A stretch of 64,000 bases of DNA. Origin: Serripes groenlandicus (taxonomy: Eukaryota > Mollusca > Bivalvia > Cardiida > Cardiidae). The notes under the pieces are model-generated. The model made no database searches. It had not been told where the DNA came from and worked only from the letters and a program-made list of their open reading frames with translations. A program made the position numbers and the translations under genes. Positions 10,599-20,548 of the stretch are shown piece by piece; the stretch's first letter is position 1; each line of letters opens with the position of its first letter. Where the stretch lies: NCBI GenBank assembly GCA_031761405.1, contig JASEVX010000001.1, positions 201,114,356 to 201,178,355 on the forward strand, written 5' to 3'.

Positions 10599-10831
10599 TT
10601 AACCCTTTCCCTCATACAACAATTCTGCAGCAGACGACTTTGAACGTATTTTGTCAAAACATAGAAAATCTCTATAATTGAATGGATAACCTATGACAAA
10701 AAGTGGAAAACATTGTGGCAAAAGGAGAAATTGCACGTTTTGTGCAATTTCTTCTTTTGTCACTATTAGGTTTTCAAAAAGCTGTCTGCTGCAGAGGCGT
10801 CAGAAAGCGTCTATATGAGGAAAAGGGTTAA
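10599..10831 (-). mobile_element. TTAA-230 MITE, full length
   Basis: 233 bp, TTAA at both ends, both inner repeats and central CACGTTTTGTG hairpin. A 3-bp insertion sits near 10767 (CACTATTAGG) and the right terminus has one change (GAGGAAAAGGG). Confidence 0.92.
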
Positions 10832-11027
10832 GACTTACTCAGAACAAATACAAGACAACACCAAAGGATCAAATGTATCAGTAAAATTAATTACTGGTTA
10901 CTAAGGTGGGAGTTATTTACCAAGAGAACAGCGATAAACTTTTGGTATTTTGAGTCCATTGAAAATTGTAGGAATATTAAGGAAAAAAAGTTGAGCAGCC
11001 ATCAGTTCCAGCTGCAGTTAACCCTTT

Positions 11028-11166
11028 CCTACATACAGACGCTTGATGTCTGCTTCCTATAATACTCATTTGACACCTTGGAAGCAGATGACTTTTAAAA
11101 CATTGTGATAAAAAGGAACAATTTCCTAAAATAAGCAACTTCTCCATTTCCCACAATGTTTCAGCT
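11028..11166 (+). mobile_element. TTAA-230 MITE, left part, interrupted
   Basis: TTAACCCTTTCCTACATACA through GAAGCAGATGACTTTTAAAA to TCTCCATTTCCCACAATG. It stops where a SINE tail begins. TTGCAAAAGTCGTTTGCTAC and CAGGGTAAGGG near 11470-11528 may be its displaced right end. Confidence 0.65.
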
Positions 11167-11169
11167 TTA

Positions 11170-11260
11170 TATAATTCTAAGGATCATGAATATGTGAACT
11201 GTCGCCGTGATATAACTGAAATAATGTTGGAAATGGCGTAAAACTACAATAAATAAATTA
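11170..11260 (+). mobile_element. SINE tail fragment
   Basis: GGATCATGAATATGTGAACT, then GTCGCCGTGATATAACTG and AATGGCGTAAAAC match the 3' part of the 31881-32070 SINE. An AATAAATAAATT tail follows. It lies inside the MITE that begins at 11028. Confidence 0.6.
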
Positions 11261-11664
11261 TATGATTCTACTGCTTCGAAAAATCATCTTTTTGTTTTAG
11301 ATATGATTTTTCCTACAATTCCTTCCTTACTCTTATGTTTTCTTCTATTGTAAATATCTTCTTTAGTATCCCGTATTTTCCATTTCATGTGTTATTAGAA
11401 TATCATTTCTTGACAAGTCAAAATACAATTTTGATTAAAGGTTCAGCGATTCCTTTATTTCAAAGAATAATTGCAAAAGTCGTTTGCTACTACTAGGACA
11501 TCAAAATGTCGTCGCTATCAGGGTAAGGGCTAGATGTGATCAAAAATCTATATAATCAGTTTTCAGATCTGAACTCTTTAATTTCAACAACTAAACTAAT
11601 AAATCATAAATTTAATTAAATCAAACCACAATAATTTTGTCTTTGAATATGGTTCAGTTTGCCA
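11261..11664. other. mostly unrecognised
   Basis: AT-rich. Apart from the possible MITE right end near 11470-11530, nothing noticed. Confidence 0.45.
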
Positions 11665-11879
11665 TTAACCCTTTCCCACATACAACAAATTTGCAACAGA
11701 CAATTTTGACAACATAAAAAGAAATATGGAAAACCCTTATAAACAAATGTATAAATTATAATGGCAAAAGGAGACATTGCTCATAAGCAAGAACATTTCA
11801 CTGTTGCCACAAGGGTTTTAAAAGTTACTAAGTCCATTGCAGATGCATAAAAATGTGTCTGCATATGGGAAAGGGTTAA
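11665..11879 (-). mobile_element. TTAA-230 MITE, older subfamily
   Basis: TTAA both ends, CCCTTTCCCACATACAACAA left and GCATATGGGAAAGGG right. Inner repeats diverged (TTTGCAACAGACAATTTTG, AAGTCCATTGCAGATGC). Confidence 0.85.
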
Positions 11880-12400
11880 ATCGAATAAATTGCCTGAGAG
11901 GGATAGGTCAACACTATCAACAACCCACAAAGTGATTTATTTGTTTTAAGAACACTTTTACAAAACTGAACATGAATTATATTTCAAAAACTTGAAGATT
12001 TTATCTTAAACATATCACAGAAACTAGGTAGTAAATTATTTCATAAAATGTCATTGATATCAAAAGTATCTGGTGTAATCCCATAATGCCCTGGGTAGAA
12101 AGTCGCCCGAGGGGTCGTGACCTTTTCAAATTCAAGGTGACTATTGTTTCAGGAGAATCTGTAAGTGTCTAACTTATTGACCACCCTAGCCCTAGGGGGG
12201 TCACAAGGCAGGTGTAATTAATTTAACTGTTAAATTGATCAAATATTTTATGGGCGATTATGATCATTATCAGAAAGATTTGACCCAAAATCTAGTAGAT
12301 AAGGTCTTAATTATTGGGACAATTGAAATTTACCTAGAATATTGATCATGAGTGTTATGATATGGTTCTATTGAAACTACCACCTACGTTCCATAATATT

Positions 12401-12402
<2 letters not shown>
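11880..12402. other. no recognisable feature
   Basis: Contains a locally GC-rich patch near 12085-12210 (CGCCCGAGGGGTCGTGACC, CCCTAGCCCTAGGGGGG), but no frame, tRNA fold or repeat that I recognise. Confidence 0.45.

Positions 12403-12433
<31 letters not shown>
12403..12433. repeat. poly-T tract, 31 bp
   Basis: Uninterrupted T run directly before a tandem array. Length in the assembly may be unreliable. Confidence 0.95.
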
Positions 12434-12622
12434 CAGGAGCATAATACATATTAATTTAGGAGTTTTATACATATTAATTTAGGAGTATAATATATTTTAA
12501 TTTAGGAGTATAATACATTTTAATTTAGGAATACATTTTAATTTAGGAGTATAATACATTTTAATTTAGGAGTATAATATATTTAATTTAAGAGTTGTAC
12601 ATTTTAATTTAGGAGTATAATT
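12434..12622. repeat. AT-rich tandem array, unit about 23 bp
   Basis: TTTTAATTTAGGAGTATAAT recurs about eight times with small length changes, adjoining the poly-T tract. Confidence 0.9.
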
Positions 12623-13052
12623 TTGATACACTGTAGAGTCCAAAATGATATGGGTGGAAAGGGAGTTATATTTTGCTCATAGAAAGCAATTATGGGGAAG
12701 GGAGAAGATGCTTGTTTGAGCATTTCCCAAAATGTTAACAAAGTTTTCAAAAGTCACCTGCCCCATAGGTGTCAAGTTGCATTAAGGAAATTATGACTTA
12801 TATGACCCATCAAAACTTTTGTTACAAAGGATCTTTGAAAGGAATTCATTATTTCAGATAAGAACATCAATGCTATTCAGTATGTTAATCATCATAGCTA
12901 ACCACAACTATGAAGATGATTATTTTATTTCTATTTATTTGATTTCTGAATCACACTTAATGTGGCAGACAAAAGACATTTAGTGGTTTTCTTATCTGCA
13001 CTGCTTTAGAAAACAGTAGGTTACACACTCTTTTCTTTCATTCGGAAATCTG
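12623..13052. other. weak MITE remnants, otherwise unrecognised
   Basis: GAGCATTTCCCAAAATG and TTTTCAAAAGTCACCTGC near 12718-12765 look like a very old TTAA-230 right half. The rest shows nothing. Confidence 0.4.
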
Positions 13053-13140
13053 TTTTAACCCTTTCCCACTTGAGAAGCATTTTGACGCATACTGCAGCAA
13101 ATGACTTTTGAAAATATTTTGGCTAAAGTAGAACCATCAC
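13053..13140 (+). mobile_element. TTAA-230 MITE, left fragment
   Basis: TTTTAACCCTTTCCCACTTG, then GACGCATACTGCAGCAAATG and GAAAATATTTTGGC. Ends before the central hairpin. Confidence 0.65.
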
Positions 13141-13165
13141 ATATCTTGAAACTGGAAGTATGACT

Positions 13166-13363
13166 TTAACCCTTTCCCTCATACGACAATTCTGCAGCAG
13201 ACGACTCTATAATTGAATGGATAACCTATGACTTAAAGTAGAAAACATTGTGGCAAAAGTAGAAATTGCTTGTTTTGAGCAATTTCTTCTTTTGTCACTA
13301 TGTTTTCAAAAAGCTGTCTGCTCCAGAGGCGTCATAACGCGTCTATATGAGGAAAAGGGTTAA
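13166..13363 (-). mobile_element. TTAA-230 MITE with internal deletion
   Basis: Young copy, TTAA both ends. GCAGCAGACGACTC runs directly into TATAATTGAATGG, so about 33 bp after the left inner repeat is missing. Right end GTCTATATGAGGAAAAGGG. Confidence 0.88.
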
Positions 13364-13665
13364 TACAGGCTGAAAACATTGCTTCCAAATTATGTTGTCT
13401 GCTGCAGGGTTTCAAAAGTTTCATGTATGAGAAAGGGGTTGTTGACGAATGTTTTTTTCTACATTATGACTCAGTCTTTGAGTTTCGTAAATGTCATGAA
13501 AATGGCTGGTACAAAACACCAGGTTAAAGGTCTGACATCTTTATCTGATCATCTGTTATAATGAATTAAACAAAAACGGCATTGTTATAGAAGGATTCTG
13601 CTAATTCATTGCTAAATTAACCCTTTTCCCACACACAAAAAATCTGCAGCAGACGGCTTTGACTT
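13364..13665. mobile_element. TTAA-230 MITE fragments
   Basis: A right-half piece at 13371-13441 (GTTGTCTGCTGCAGGG, ATGAGAAAGGGGTT) and a left end at 13616-13660 (TTAACCCTTTTCCCACACAC, CTGCAGCAGACGGCTTTG). A 60-codon frame between them has no recognisable domain. Confidence 0.55.
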
Positions 13666-13960
13666 TTAAAGGTACATTTTCATTTGCCATGTAATTTAAT
13701 GTCTATAGATTATGAGGAATTATAGGCACAGTTGCACCTTTTGCTTCTAAATTTAGAATTCTATCGCTGAATGTTTTTCAAAGTTTTATACTGTATTAAC
13801 GAAGATTATGAGCCTATTCTTAATCTGCTCTGATAATCCTTAAGATTATCCTACAAATTAATCTGATTAGAATCATTGTTCACAATAATATAATGTTATT
13901 TAAACCATGAAAAGAATTATAACAAATACCAAGCCCAAATTGTAGAGGTTATAATGCATA
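13666..13960. other. no recognisable feature
   Basis: AT-rich spacer. Confidence 0.5.
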
Positions 13961-13962
13961 TA

Positions 13963-14145
13963 TTAACGGTTTTCCACATATACAAATAAATATTGCAGCA
14001 GAAATATACTAAATTTCTAGAAATGAAAGTAAATTAATTGAATAAGAGCTGAAAACATTGTGGCAAAAGCTTTTGACAGTCTATAATGTCTCACAGGATG
14101 TCTGCTGCAGATGCCTCAAATTGTTTTTGTACATGGGAAAGGGCT
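13963..14145 (-). mobile_element. TTAA-230 MITE, degenerate
   Basis: TTAACGGTTTTCCACATATA left. TGTCTGCTGCAGATGCCTC and ACATGGGAAAGGG right. Part of the centre is lost. Confidence 0.65.
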
Positions 14146-14149
14146 ATTA

Positions 14150-14261
14150 GCTACAATCATTCCCACATGTAGACTCGACATTTGGACAAATCTGCAGCAA
14201 ACAACTTGTGAAAACATTATGGCAAAAGAAGAAACCTTTTCTATGTACAACCGCAAAATCT
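14150..14261 (+). mobile_element. TTAA-230 MITE, left fragment
   Basis: ATTCCCACATGTAGACTC, then AAATCTGCAGCAAACAACTT and ACATTATGGCAAAAGAAG. Cut off by a SINE fragment. Confidence 0.55.
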
Positions 14262-14392
14262 GGGATAGCATTACAACTGACTGGCTGGTATCAGGATAAA
14301 TGTAGCAGACGTAGTACATGTACTAGTAACTTAAACCATTGGAAACGCTGTGATATAATTGAAAAATTGTAGAAAGTGACATAAAACACCAA
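14262..14392 (+). mobile_element. SINE 3' fragment
   Basis: ACTGACTGGCTGGTATCAGG, ATAAATG, then CGCTGTGATATAATTG and AAGTGACATAAAAC. These match the plus-strand copy at 41515-41676 and tail modules elsewhere. No tRNA head. Confidence 0.55.
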
Positions 14393-14694
14393 ACATTAAA
14401 TCAATGATTATTTTGAAAAGGTTGAAATAATGGATCCATTTGGAAAATCAAGTCTGGCTAACTTCACAAACTATTTTCTACAGATCTATTGGCTACAAGG
14501 TGGGAAAAGCTGGGATTACGAGGGATGAGGATTATCTTCTAAACCTTGGATACCCGTTCCTCACACCTCAATACACAAGCAGCTTAAAATAATCCCAAAT
14601 TCGTAACCCTAGCCCTTCTGTCGGTCATTTACTTATTTCTTTAAGCTTTGTTTTAGATTTCATGTATACAAGATATCCAGCAGGATTGATTATA
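14393..14694. other. no recognisable feature
   Basis: Spacer with no clear repeat. Confidence 0.45.
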
Positions 14695-15185
14695 GTGTTT
14701 TACGCCTCTTTCGATAATTATTCAGTAATACCACGGCATTTCCTGAGTAAGTTACCAGCTAGTACTACTGGTCCATGTATCCTGACACCAGCTAGTCATG
14801 CAGTCGTAATGCTTGTAACCCATCAACCCTGGGCACCTGTTAACCCTTTCCCTCATACGACAATTCTGCAGCAGACGACTTTGAACACATTTTATCAAAA
14901 AATAGAAAATCTCTGTAATCGAATGGATAACCTATGACAAAAAGTGGAAAACATTGTGGCAAAAGGAGAAATTGCACGTTTTGTGCAATTTCTTCTTTTG
15001 TCACTATGTTTCCAAAAGGCCGTCTGCTGCAGAGGCGTCAGAAAGCGTGTATATGAGGGAAAGGGTTAAGGAGGGCAGCCATTTACCATACCATTTACAA
15101 AGTCTTTGGTGTGACACGGCGGGGGATCGAACACATGACGTGATTCCCGCACCCAAGGAGAACGATAAACCACTTGGCAGACATT
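14695..15185 (-). mobile_element. SINE copy split by a MITE
   Basis: Minus-strand SINE in two halves, 14695-14839 (TTTCCTGAGTAAGTTACCAG, ACTACTGGTCCATGTATCC, CAACCCTGGGCACC) and 15070-15185 (GGAGGGCAGCCATTTACC, GATCGAACACATGACG). Joined across the MITE they read like the uninterrupted copy at 59405-59650, where CCTGAGCGCC leads straight into AAGGAGGGCAGCC. Confidence 0.75.
14840..15069 (-). mobile_element. TTAA-230 MITE, full length, inside a SINE
   Basis: 230 bp with TTAA at 14840-14843 and 15066-15069. The flanking SINE halves supply an empty-site comparison consistent with insertion at a single TTAA and duplication of those four bases. Confidence 0.93.
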
Positions 15186-15420
15186 TGGAAAACCTTGTTG
15201 TTTGACAGGCAGCTATCAAATACTCCAATCTTGTCACTACCCGTTGTTGTATTTGGAGGCAAATTTACTTGTGGTTATCAAGAACTTTATGATAGTTACT
15301 TGTTGTCTTCATTGATAAATCATACATGTAGAATTGTTGTCCTACAATGTTTTAATAAGTTGTCTGCTGTTGCCAAGGTGAGTCTAAAGTTGCCAGTGCA
15401 GTGAGTGTATCAGGTCAACA
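15186..15420. other. no recognisable feature
   Basis: Contains a minor MITE-like scrap (CAATGTTTTAATAAGTTGTC near 15345). Otherwise nothing. Confidence 0.45.
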
Positions 15421-17110
15421 TTCAACCCTTTGCCACCCCTGTGAAATGAATAGTTACTGTTCATGAACAGTTCTTGTATAATTCATGCAAAGTTCAGGTA
15501 CCTGGTTCATGAACAGTTCATGGGATGTATATGAAGATAAAATGGCACAAATTCTTAAAAAGTTCTTAAATATGTAGTTCTTGAACAGGTCATGAACAGT
15601 TCATGACACATTCAGGAAACATTGTCATTAAAAAGTTCATGAATTGTTCAAGAACTGAAAATTCATGAAATATTCTTGATTTTCTTTTTAAACATGAACT
15701 GTTCAAGAACTTTTTCCAGTGCAAATTCATTGTGCCATTTTCTCTTCATGGATTGTTCATGAACGGTTCAAGAACTATTGCTCATGAACAGTTCTAGAAC
15801 TACAGTTCATGAACAGTTCAAGAACTACTGTTCATGAACAGTTCAAGAAAAGTGCATGTTCAATTGGTTGGTAACCAGTGTATGAAATAGTCTGGGTGGA
15901 CCTAAGAACCAGATTTTGTACAGAAGAAAATACAGAAAGCCTGTGCAGATTATGTACAGAAAATATTCTGGTTCATTGAAACATAGTTGAACCAGAATTC
16001 AATAAAAAATATTTTTTATATGAAGACAATTGGCTTCTTTCACATGTGGCAATGTGATACTTAAATAAATCACCAATATAAACTTATTGTTTATGACATA
16101 GCATAATACAATTTGCTAATTTAATAAACAATGTAACATTTAAGACATTTACCAAATGTGCCCATCAAGTTGTTCATAAGAAATTACAAAAAACTTCTCT
16201 GTGCCTTTGAAACACAACATATTTCTCCCACCAAAAAACGTAAAGGAAGTAGTAAACATTACTAACTTCTTTTTGAAGAGTTCCTGTGTTTTATGCTTGA
16301 GTTAACTCCCTTGGTATATTTCAAATTCAAGTTCAGTTCCAGTGGTATTTTTGGTTATTCTACTGGTATTCCAGTAACATAGCAGGTAACAATGAAATTT
16401 CACTGGAATTGCATTAATGTTTTTCACTAGGGCCTTTACTTTTGACAAGAAGATTTCAAAAGTTTTCACTATAATACATTTATAAGAACTTCTTTGGTTC
16501 TAGAAGTGTTCTAGAAGTGTTCTAGAAGTGCATGATCTATAAATGTTCTTATTTCTCTATTCAGAATGGTAGTTTAAGAGATTCACACTGAGTTAAAAAG
16601 TCATTGTAATTTAATTAAATATCATTTTAAAATCAGTGATATATTTATATTAAACTTACTATTCAAGAACAGAATAAGAACTTATAGGGTTCATTAAAAG
16701 TACTTGAATTACACTTGACAGATGTTTATGAACTTGTTAAGAATTTGCCATGTTCTTCTTCAGTTCTTGAACAGTTCACGAACAAGTTTGTCTTACTGTT
16801 CATGAACTAAAGTTCTTGAACTGTGATTAAGAACTATTTAATGGCAGTTCATGAACAGTTCATAAGTGGCATGAAAAGTTCATAATTTCAAGAACAACAT
16901 TTCACAGGGGCACATACAGACTCCTTCTGATACCTGAGCGGAGCAGACGATTTTTGAAAACACTTTGACAAAAGAAAAAATTTCTCGAAACAAACACTTT
17001 CTCCTTTGGCCGCAATGTTTTTAAGTTATATTGTCATTTACAGAGATTTTCAAGTGTACAAGTCTATTTGCCCAAATGATTTCAAACTTGTCTGTTGCGA
17101 CTCATAAACC
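15421..17110 (+). mobile_element. TTAA-230 MITE split by PA2
   Basis: Left stub AACCCTTTGCCA ends at 15435. The right part resumes at 16911 with CACATACAGACTCCTTCTG, AGCGGAGCAGACGA, a degenerate centre and ACTTGTCTGTTGCGAC near 17087. Rejoined, the left end reads as the family's CCCTTTCCCACATACAGAC with one change. Confidence 0.7.
15436..16910. mobile_element. palindrome-array element PA2 (1475 bp)
   Basis: Perfect 13-bp terminal inverted repeats, CCCCTGTGAAATG at 15436 and CATTTCACAGGGG ending at 16910. CA on both sides suggests a 2-bp target duplication in the host MITE. Both outer regions (15450-15850, 16670-16900) are arrays of GTTCATGAAC and GTTCAAGAAC. Next come CTGTACAG-type motifs at about 15913-15965, then about 480 bp (15970-16440) that is the reverse complement of PA1's middle, then TTCTAGAAGTG repeats and a module (16545-16620) shared with PA3. 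No coding capacity; superfamily unknown to me. Confidence 0.78.
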
Positions 17111-17264
17111 ACACTAAGAGTCTGATAAAAGCTATATGGAATGCAATTTGTAAATCTCCTTCTCTCCTAACTCATCCAGTAACGAGGGTCATCCATTTTC
17201 ACCCAATGTAATTGTTTGGACTCTTCCCTCACTACTACGATCACTGTAGACTTTGACTCTTCTA
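17111..17264. other. no recognisable feature
   Basis: Short spacer between MITE remnants. Confidence 0.4.
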
Positions 17265-17625
17265 AATCAATGACAAATCTGCAGCAGACCACTTTAAAAA
17301 AAAGAAATACTATAAGGACAATCTCTATAAACAAAATTATAATTTTAGAATAAAGTTGAAATCATTGTGGCTAAAGGAGAAATTGCAAAGCAATTTGCTG
17401 TAGTTATAATTCCCCCCAAGGAGTTTTTAAAAATAGAAGCAATTTCCACTTTTGCCACAATAATTTAAACAGGATTCAAGAATTCAAGCTTCTCTCTTTG
17501 ACTTTTAGAAAACCATCTATGAAATGAATTGCCATTGCAATTGGAACAGCATGTCTCTCATTTTTGGCTTCTTTTAACAAGTGTTGTTCTTAAAAGTTGT
17601 CTGCTGCGGAAACAGGAAAAGGATT
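17265..17625 (-). mobile_element. TTAA-230 MITE, degenerate and stretched
   Basis: ACAAATCTGCAGCAGACCAC near 17275, AGTTGAAATCATTGTGGC, GGAGAAATTGCAAAGCAATT, and only at 17600 AAAGTTGTCTGCTGCGG and CAGGAAAAGGATT. The excess length suggests unrecognised insertions inside it. Confidence 0.5.
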
Positions 17626-17899
17626 GACAAGCATTGAGAGGTTTCTTGTCCCCTAATTCATAGTTTTATCAAGGTAAAACAACAGGTAAATGTAATTTGA
17701 GAGGACTCTGGGGGAAACATCAGACAATTAACACTTTACTCTGGACCCTTTGTAAAGGAAGGTTTCAAAGACATCTTTTGTCTACTCACAGTACATAAAA
17801 GCAAGAAAATAGAAATACTAGGACCATAAGGGGGTTTCTGTCTCCTTATTCATACCATAATCAATGTAAAACAAAAGGTTTTGTAATCTGAGAATTCTT
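17626..17899. other. no recognisable feature
   Basis: GGTTTCTTGTCCCCTAATTC near 17640 and GGTTTCTGTCTCCTTATTC near 17833, each followed by a similar CATA(G/C)..ATCAA(G/T)GTAAAACAA, indicate an old 190-bp duplication. Confidence 0.4.
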
Positions 17900-17900
17900 G

Positions 17901-18126
17901 AACCCTTTCCCACATACGACAATTCTACAGCAGACAACTTTGAAACTATTTTGTCAAAAAACAGAAAATCTCTATAATAAATTGAATGGATAACCTGACT
18001 AAAAGTGGAAAGCATTGTGGCAAAAGGAGAAATTGCTCGTTTTGAGCAATTTCTTCTTTTGTCACTATGTTTTCAAACTGTCTGCTGCAGAGGCGTCAGA
18101 AAGCGTTTATATAAGGGAAAGGGTTT
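17901..18126 (-). mobile_element. TTAA-230 MITE
   Basis: Near full length. Left flank is TTGA instead of TTAA, right end TATAAGGGAAAGGGTT. Inner repeats and central CTCGTTTTGAG hairpin intact. Confidence 0.85.
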
Positions 18127-18360
18127 ACCTTTCCCCACATGCAGTTGTTTCTGCGGCAGACTTTATTTCGAAAAAAAGAGTAAGACATGGGAAGAAATTG
18201 CTCATAATGAGCAGCAAAGCCTCCTTTAATTTTCTTTACCATACTTAGTTTTAAGTCTATCAAATAATTTAATTTTAATCTAAATAGATTTCCTAATTAT
18301 TTCCTATGTATATGTTTTCGAAGTCTTCTGCTGCAGATTTGATGGATGTGGGAAAGGTAA
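18121..18360 (+). mobile_element. TTAA-230 MITE, degenerate
   Basis: Abuts the previous copy. CCTTTCCCCACATGCAG, TTTCTGCGGCAGACTTTA, TTGCTCATAATGAGCAGC, GTCTTCTGCTGCAG and GATGTGGGAAAGG. Confidence 0.6.
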
Positions 18361-18584
18361 AAGATATTGATAACAACCAGGGAATAATCCTCAGTCAACA
18401 CATTTCTTTGAACCCATCTAATAAACAGAAGGCTTAACAAGTTTATGAACTCCAAAGCTTACACAATCATATCCATTTTAATCTCTTCTTGGGAGAAAAT
18501 ACTTACAGCTCTGAGCTCATATAATGACTTCTTTTCAGTGTGACAGAATAGTTGCAGTATTTCAGGTTACAATACAATACATAC
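18361..18584. other. no recognisable feature
   Basis: Spacer without visible structure. Confidence 0.45.
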
Positions 18585-18761
18585 TTAACCATTTCCCTCA
18601 TATAGATGCCTCTGCAGCTCAAAACGAGCCACTTCTTCTTTTGTCACAATGTTTTCCACTTTTAGACATAGGTTCCATTCAATTATATAGTTTTTCTATT
18701 TTTTGACAAAATATGTTCAAAGACGTCTGCTGCAGAATTGTCGTATAAGGGATAGGGTTAA
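18585..18761 (+). mobile_element. TTAA-230 MITE with internal deletion
   Basis: TTAACCATTTCCCTCATATA left, GTATAAGGGATAGGGTTAA right. The region between the left inner repeat and the centre is deleted (GCCTCTGCAGCTCAAAACG). Confidence 0.85.
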
Positions 18762-18930
18762 CCATTTCCCTCCCACAAGTAAAATTTATGCATGTTGATG
18801 ATTTTGCACAATCATTCTCCTTTTGCCACAACCTTTTCAACTCTCATTTATAGAGATTTTACATATAACTGTTTATGATATTTTCAAAGTTTCTTGCTGC
18901 AGATTTGTTGTATGTGGAAAATGGTTATGT
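18758..18930 (+). mobile_element. TTAA-230 MITE, older copy sharing a TTAA
   Basis: TTAACCATTTCCCTCCCACA, then CTCCTTTTGCCACAACC, CTTGCTGCAGATTTGTTG and GTGGAAAATGG. Left inner repeat missing. Confidence 0.65.
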
Positions 18931-19170
18931 GTTTAACATCGATAACTTGATTATTCGAAGATCTTCATTGGAAAAGTGCTTTTTCCCTTCCTTTCAATTG
19001 TCAGTCATGAATTATGCCTTTGCTTTGCCTTTTTTTTTTGTTTCTTTGTAAGATTTTTTTTCCTTGAAAAACAAGAAGGACTCTAAGTGGAACTGCTTAG
19101 CAGAGAAAAAACATCTTGTTGGAAATCTTTGCTATTTGCAAAAAGTCTTCTGAACGTGGGAAGCCTTTGA
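18931..19170. other. no recognisable feature
   Basis: A T-rich tract near 19030-19060; nothing else. Confidence 0.45.
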
Positions 19171-19348
19171 AGACGTTAATTGTTGAAATCATAGTGGTAA
19201 AAGGAGAAATAGATGTTTAAAGAAAAGCCATTTCTTATTTTTCAACAATGTTTTAACTCTTTTGGAATTCTTATACTTCCAGATTTTTTCTTCAATATCA
19301 GATTATAATAGGTTACATTGAACTTATTACCTGATTTTGAAAACGAAA
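19171..19348 (+). mobile_element. TTAA-230 scrap
   Basis: GTTGAAATCATAGTGGTAAA, AGGAGAAATAGATG and CAACAATGTTTTAACTC resemble MITE centres; no termini. Confidence 0.35.
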
Positions 19349-19562
19349 CACCAAATCTGCAGCAGACGACTTTGAAAACATCTTGGTCAAAATGTGAAAA
19401 ATCTCTATAAATGCAAGTATAATTAGTGAATTGAGTTGAAAACATTGTGGCAAACGGTGAAATTGCTCATCTGAATGAGCAATTTCTCCTTTTGTCAGCC
19501 TGTTTTCAAAAGTCGTCTGCTGCAGAGGCGTCAGAAAGCGTCTATATGTGGGATAGGGTTAA
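19349..19562 (-). mobile_element. TTAA-230 MITE
   Basis: CAAATCTGCAGCAGACGACT left (outer terminus missing), TGCTCATCTGAATGAGCA hairpin, GAGGCGTCAGAAAGCG and ATGTGGGATAGGGTTAA right. Left half is of the older type, right half of the young type. Confidence 0.8.
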
Positions 19563-19590
19563 AAGACAAGACAATGATTGACAAACAACC

Positions 19591-19760
19591 ATTTACCCTT
19601 TCCCACATATAGAGATGCATCTTCGTGTCATCTTTGCAGCAGACGACTGCATCGAGAAATTTCAATTTTTGCCAGAATTATATTTTCAATTTTATTCAAT
19701 AAAAAATTGTTTTATTATTTATAGAGAGTTTCCATATTTATTTTTGACCTACTGTTACTG
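19591..19760 (+). mobile_element. TTAA-230 MITE, left part
   Basis: TACCCTTTCCCACATATAGA, then CTTTGCAGCAGACGACTG and GAGAAATTTCAATTTTTGCC. Fades out at the TTAA where the next copy starts. Confidence 0.6.
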
Positions 19761-19993
19761 TTAACCCTTTCCCTCATACGATAATTCTGCAGCAGACGAC
19801 TTAGAACGTATTTTGTCAAAACATGGAAAATCTCCATAATTGAATGTTACATAACCTATGACAAAAAGTGGAAAACATTGTGGCAAAAGGAGAAATTGCA
19901 CGTTTTGTGCAATTTCTTCTTTTGTCACTATGTTTTCAAAACGCCGTCTGCTGCAGAGGCGTCAGAAAGCGTCTATATGAGGGAAAGGGTTAA
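19761..19993 (-). mobile_element. TTAA-230 MITE, full length
   Basis: 233 bp, TTAA both ends, all inner repeats intact. Small insertion in GAATGTTACATAACC relative to other copies. Confidence 0.92.
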
Positions 19994-20353
19994 AAGACCT
20001 CTGTTGCAGATTAGTTGTATGCAGGAAACGTTGAGTGTATCCGCCAGGGACAGAGCAGTAAATAAATATATGGGAAATTGCGACACATATATATCTCCTT
20101 TTCCACAACAATTTCAAAACTCATTTTCATTTGACCACTACCACTACATGATCATTTTAGAATAAGGGTTTATGTATTCAAAATAATCTTTTGTTTTCAT
20201 ATGACAAATCCTGGCACCATGAATTATAACACAACTTATCAAAGATCATGAGTCATCCACTCTTGAGGTTACAGAGGACAATAAATCAACCATTAGAAAT
20301 GTCATCTACTTCAGACCATTAAAATATTAACACCTTTTAATGTGGAATTGTTA
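19994..20353. other. MITE scrap then unrecognised sequence
   Basis: CTCTGTTGCAGATTAGTTG to about 20030 resembles a MITE right end. Nothing is recognised after it. Confidence 0.4.
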
Positions 20354-20378
20354 AAATGGACTTGTCCAGCTTTGTATT
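20354..20378 (-). repeat. dispersed short repeat, copy 2 of 3
   Basis: AAATGGACTTGTCCAGCTTT is the reverse complement of the repeat at 895-921. Confidence 0.6.
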
Positions 20379-20548
20379 TGGAAGAGTCTATAGTCAGTTC
20401 TAGGAATATCGTGATAGAAATATTGATTTGAGCAGCAAACAGTAAATAGAGCCGGTTACGGTCTGACGGTGCAGATGCGCTCGCTGGCCCGGCTCTTAGA
20501 ATATTCAGTGACATATACTTCAAAATCGGTTCAAACAGACAAAGGTAT
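20379..20548. other. no recognisable feature
   Basis: Includes a small GC-rich palindromic patch (AGAGCCGGTTACGG, GCCCGGCTCT near 20450-20500). Origin unclear. Confidence 0.35.
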
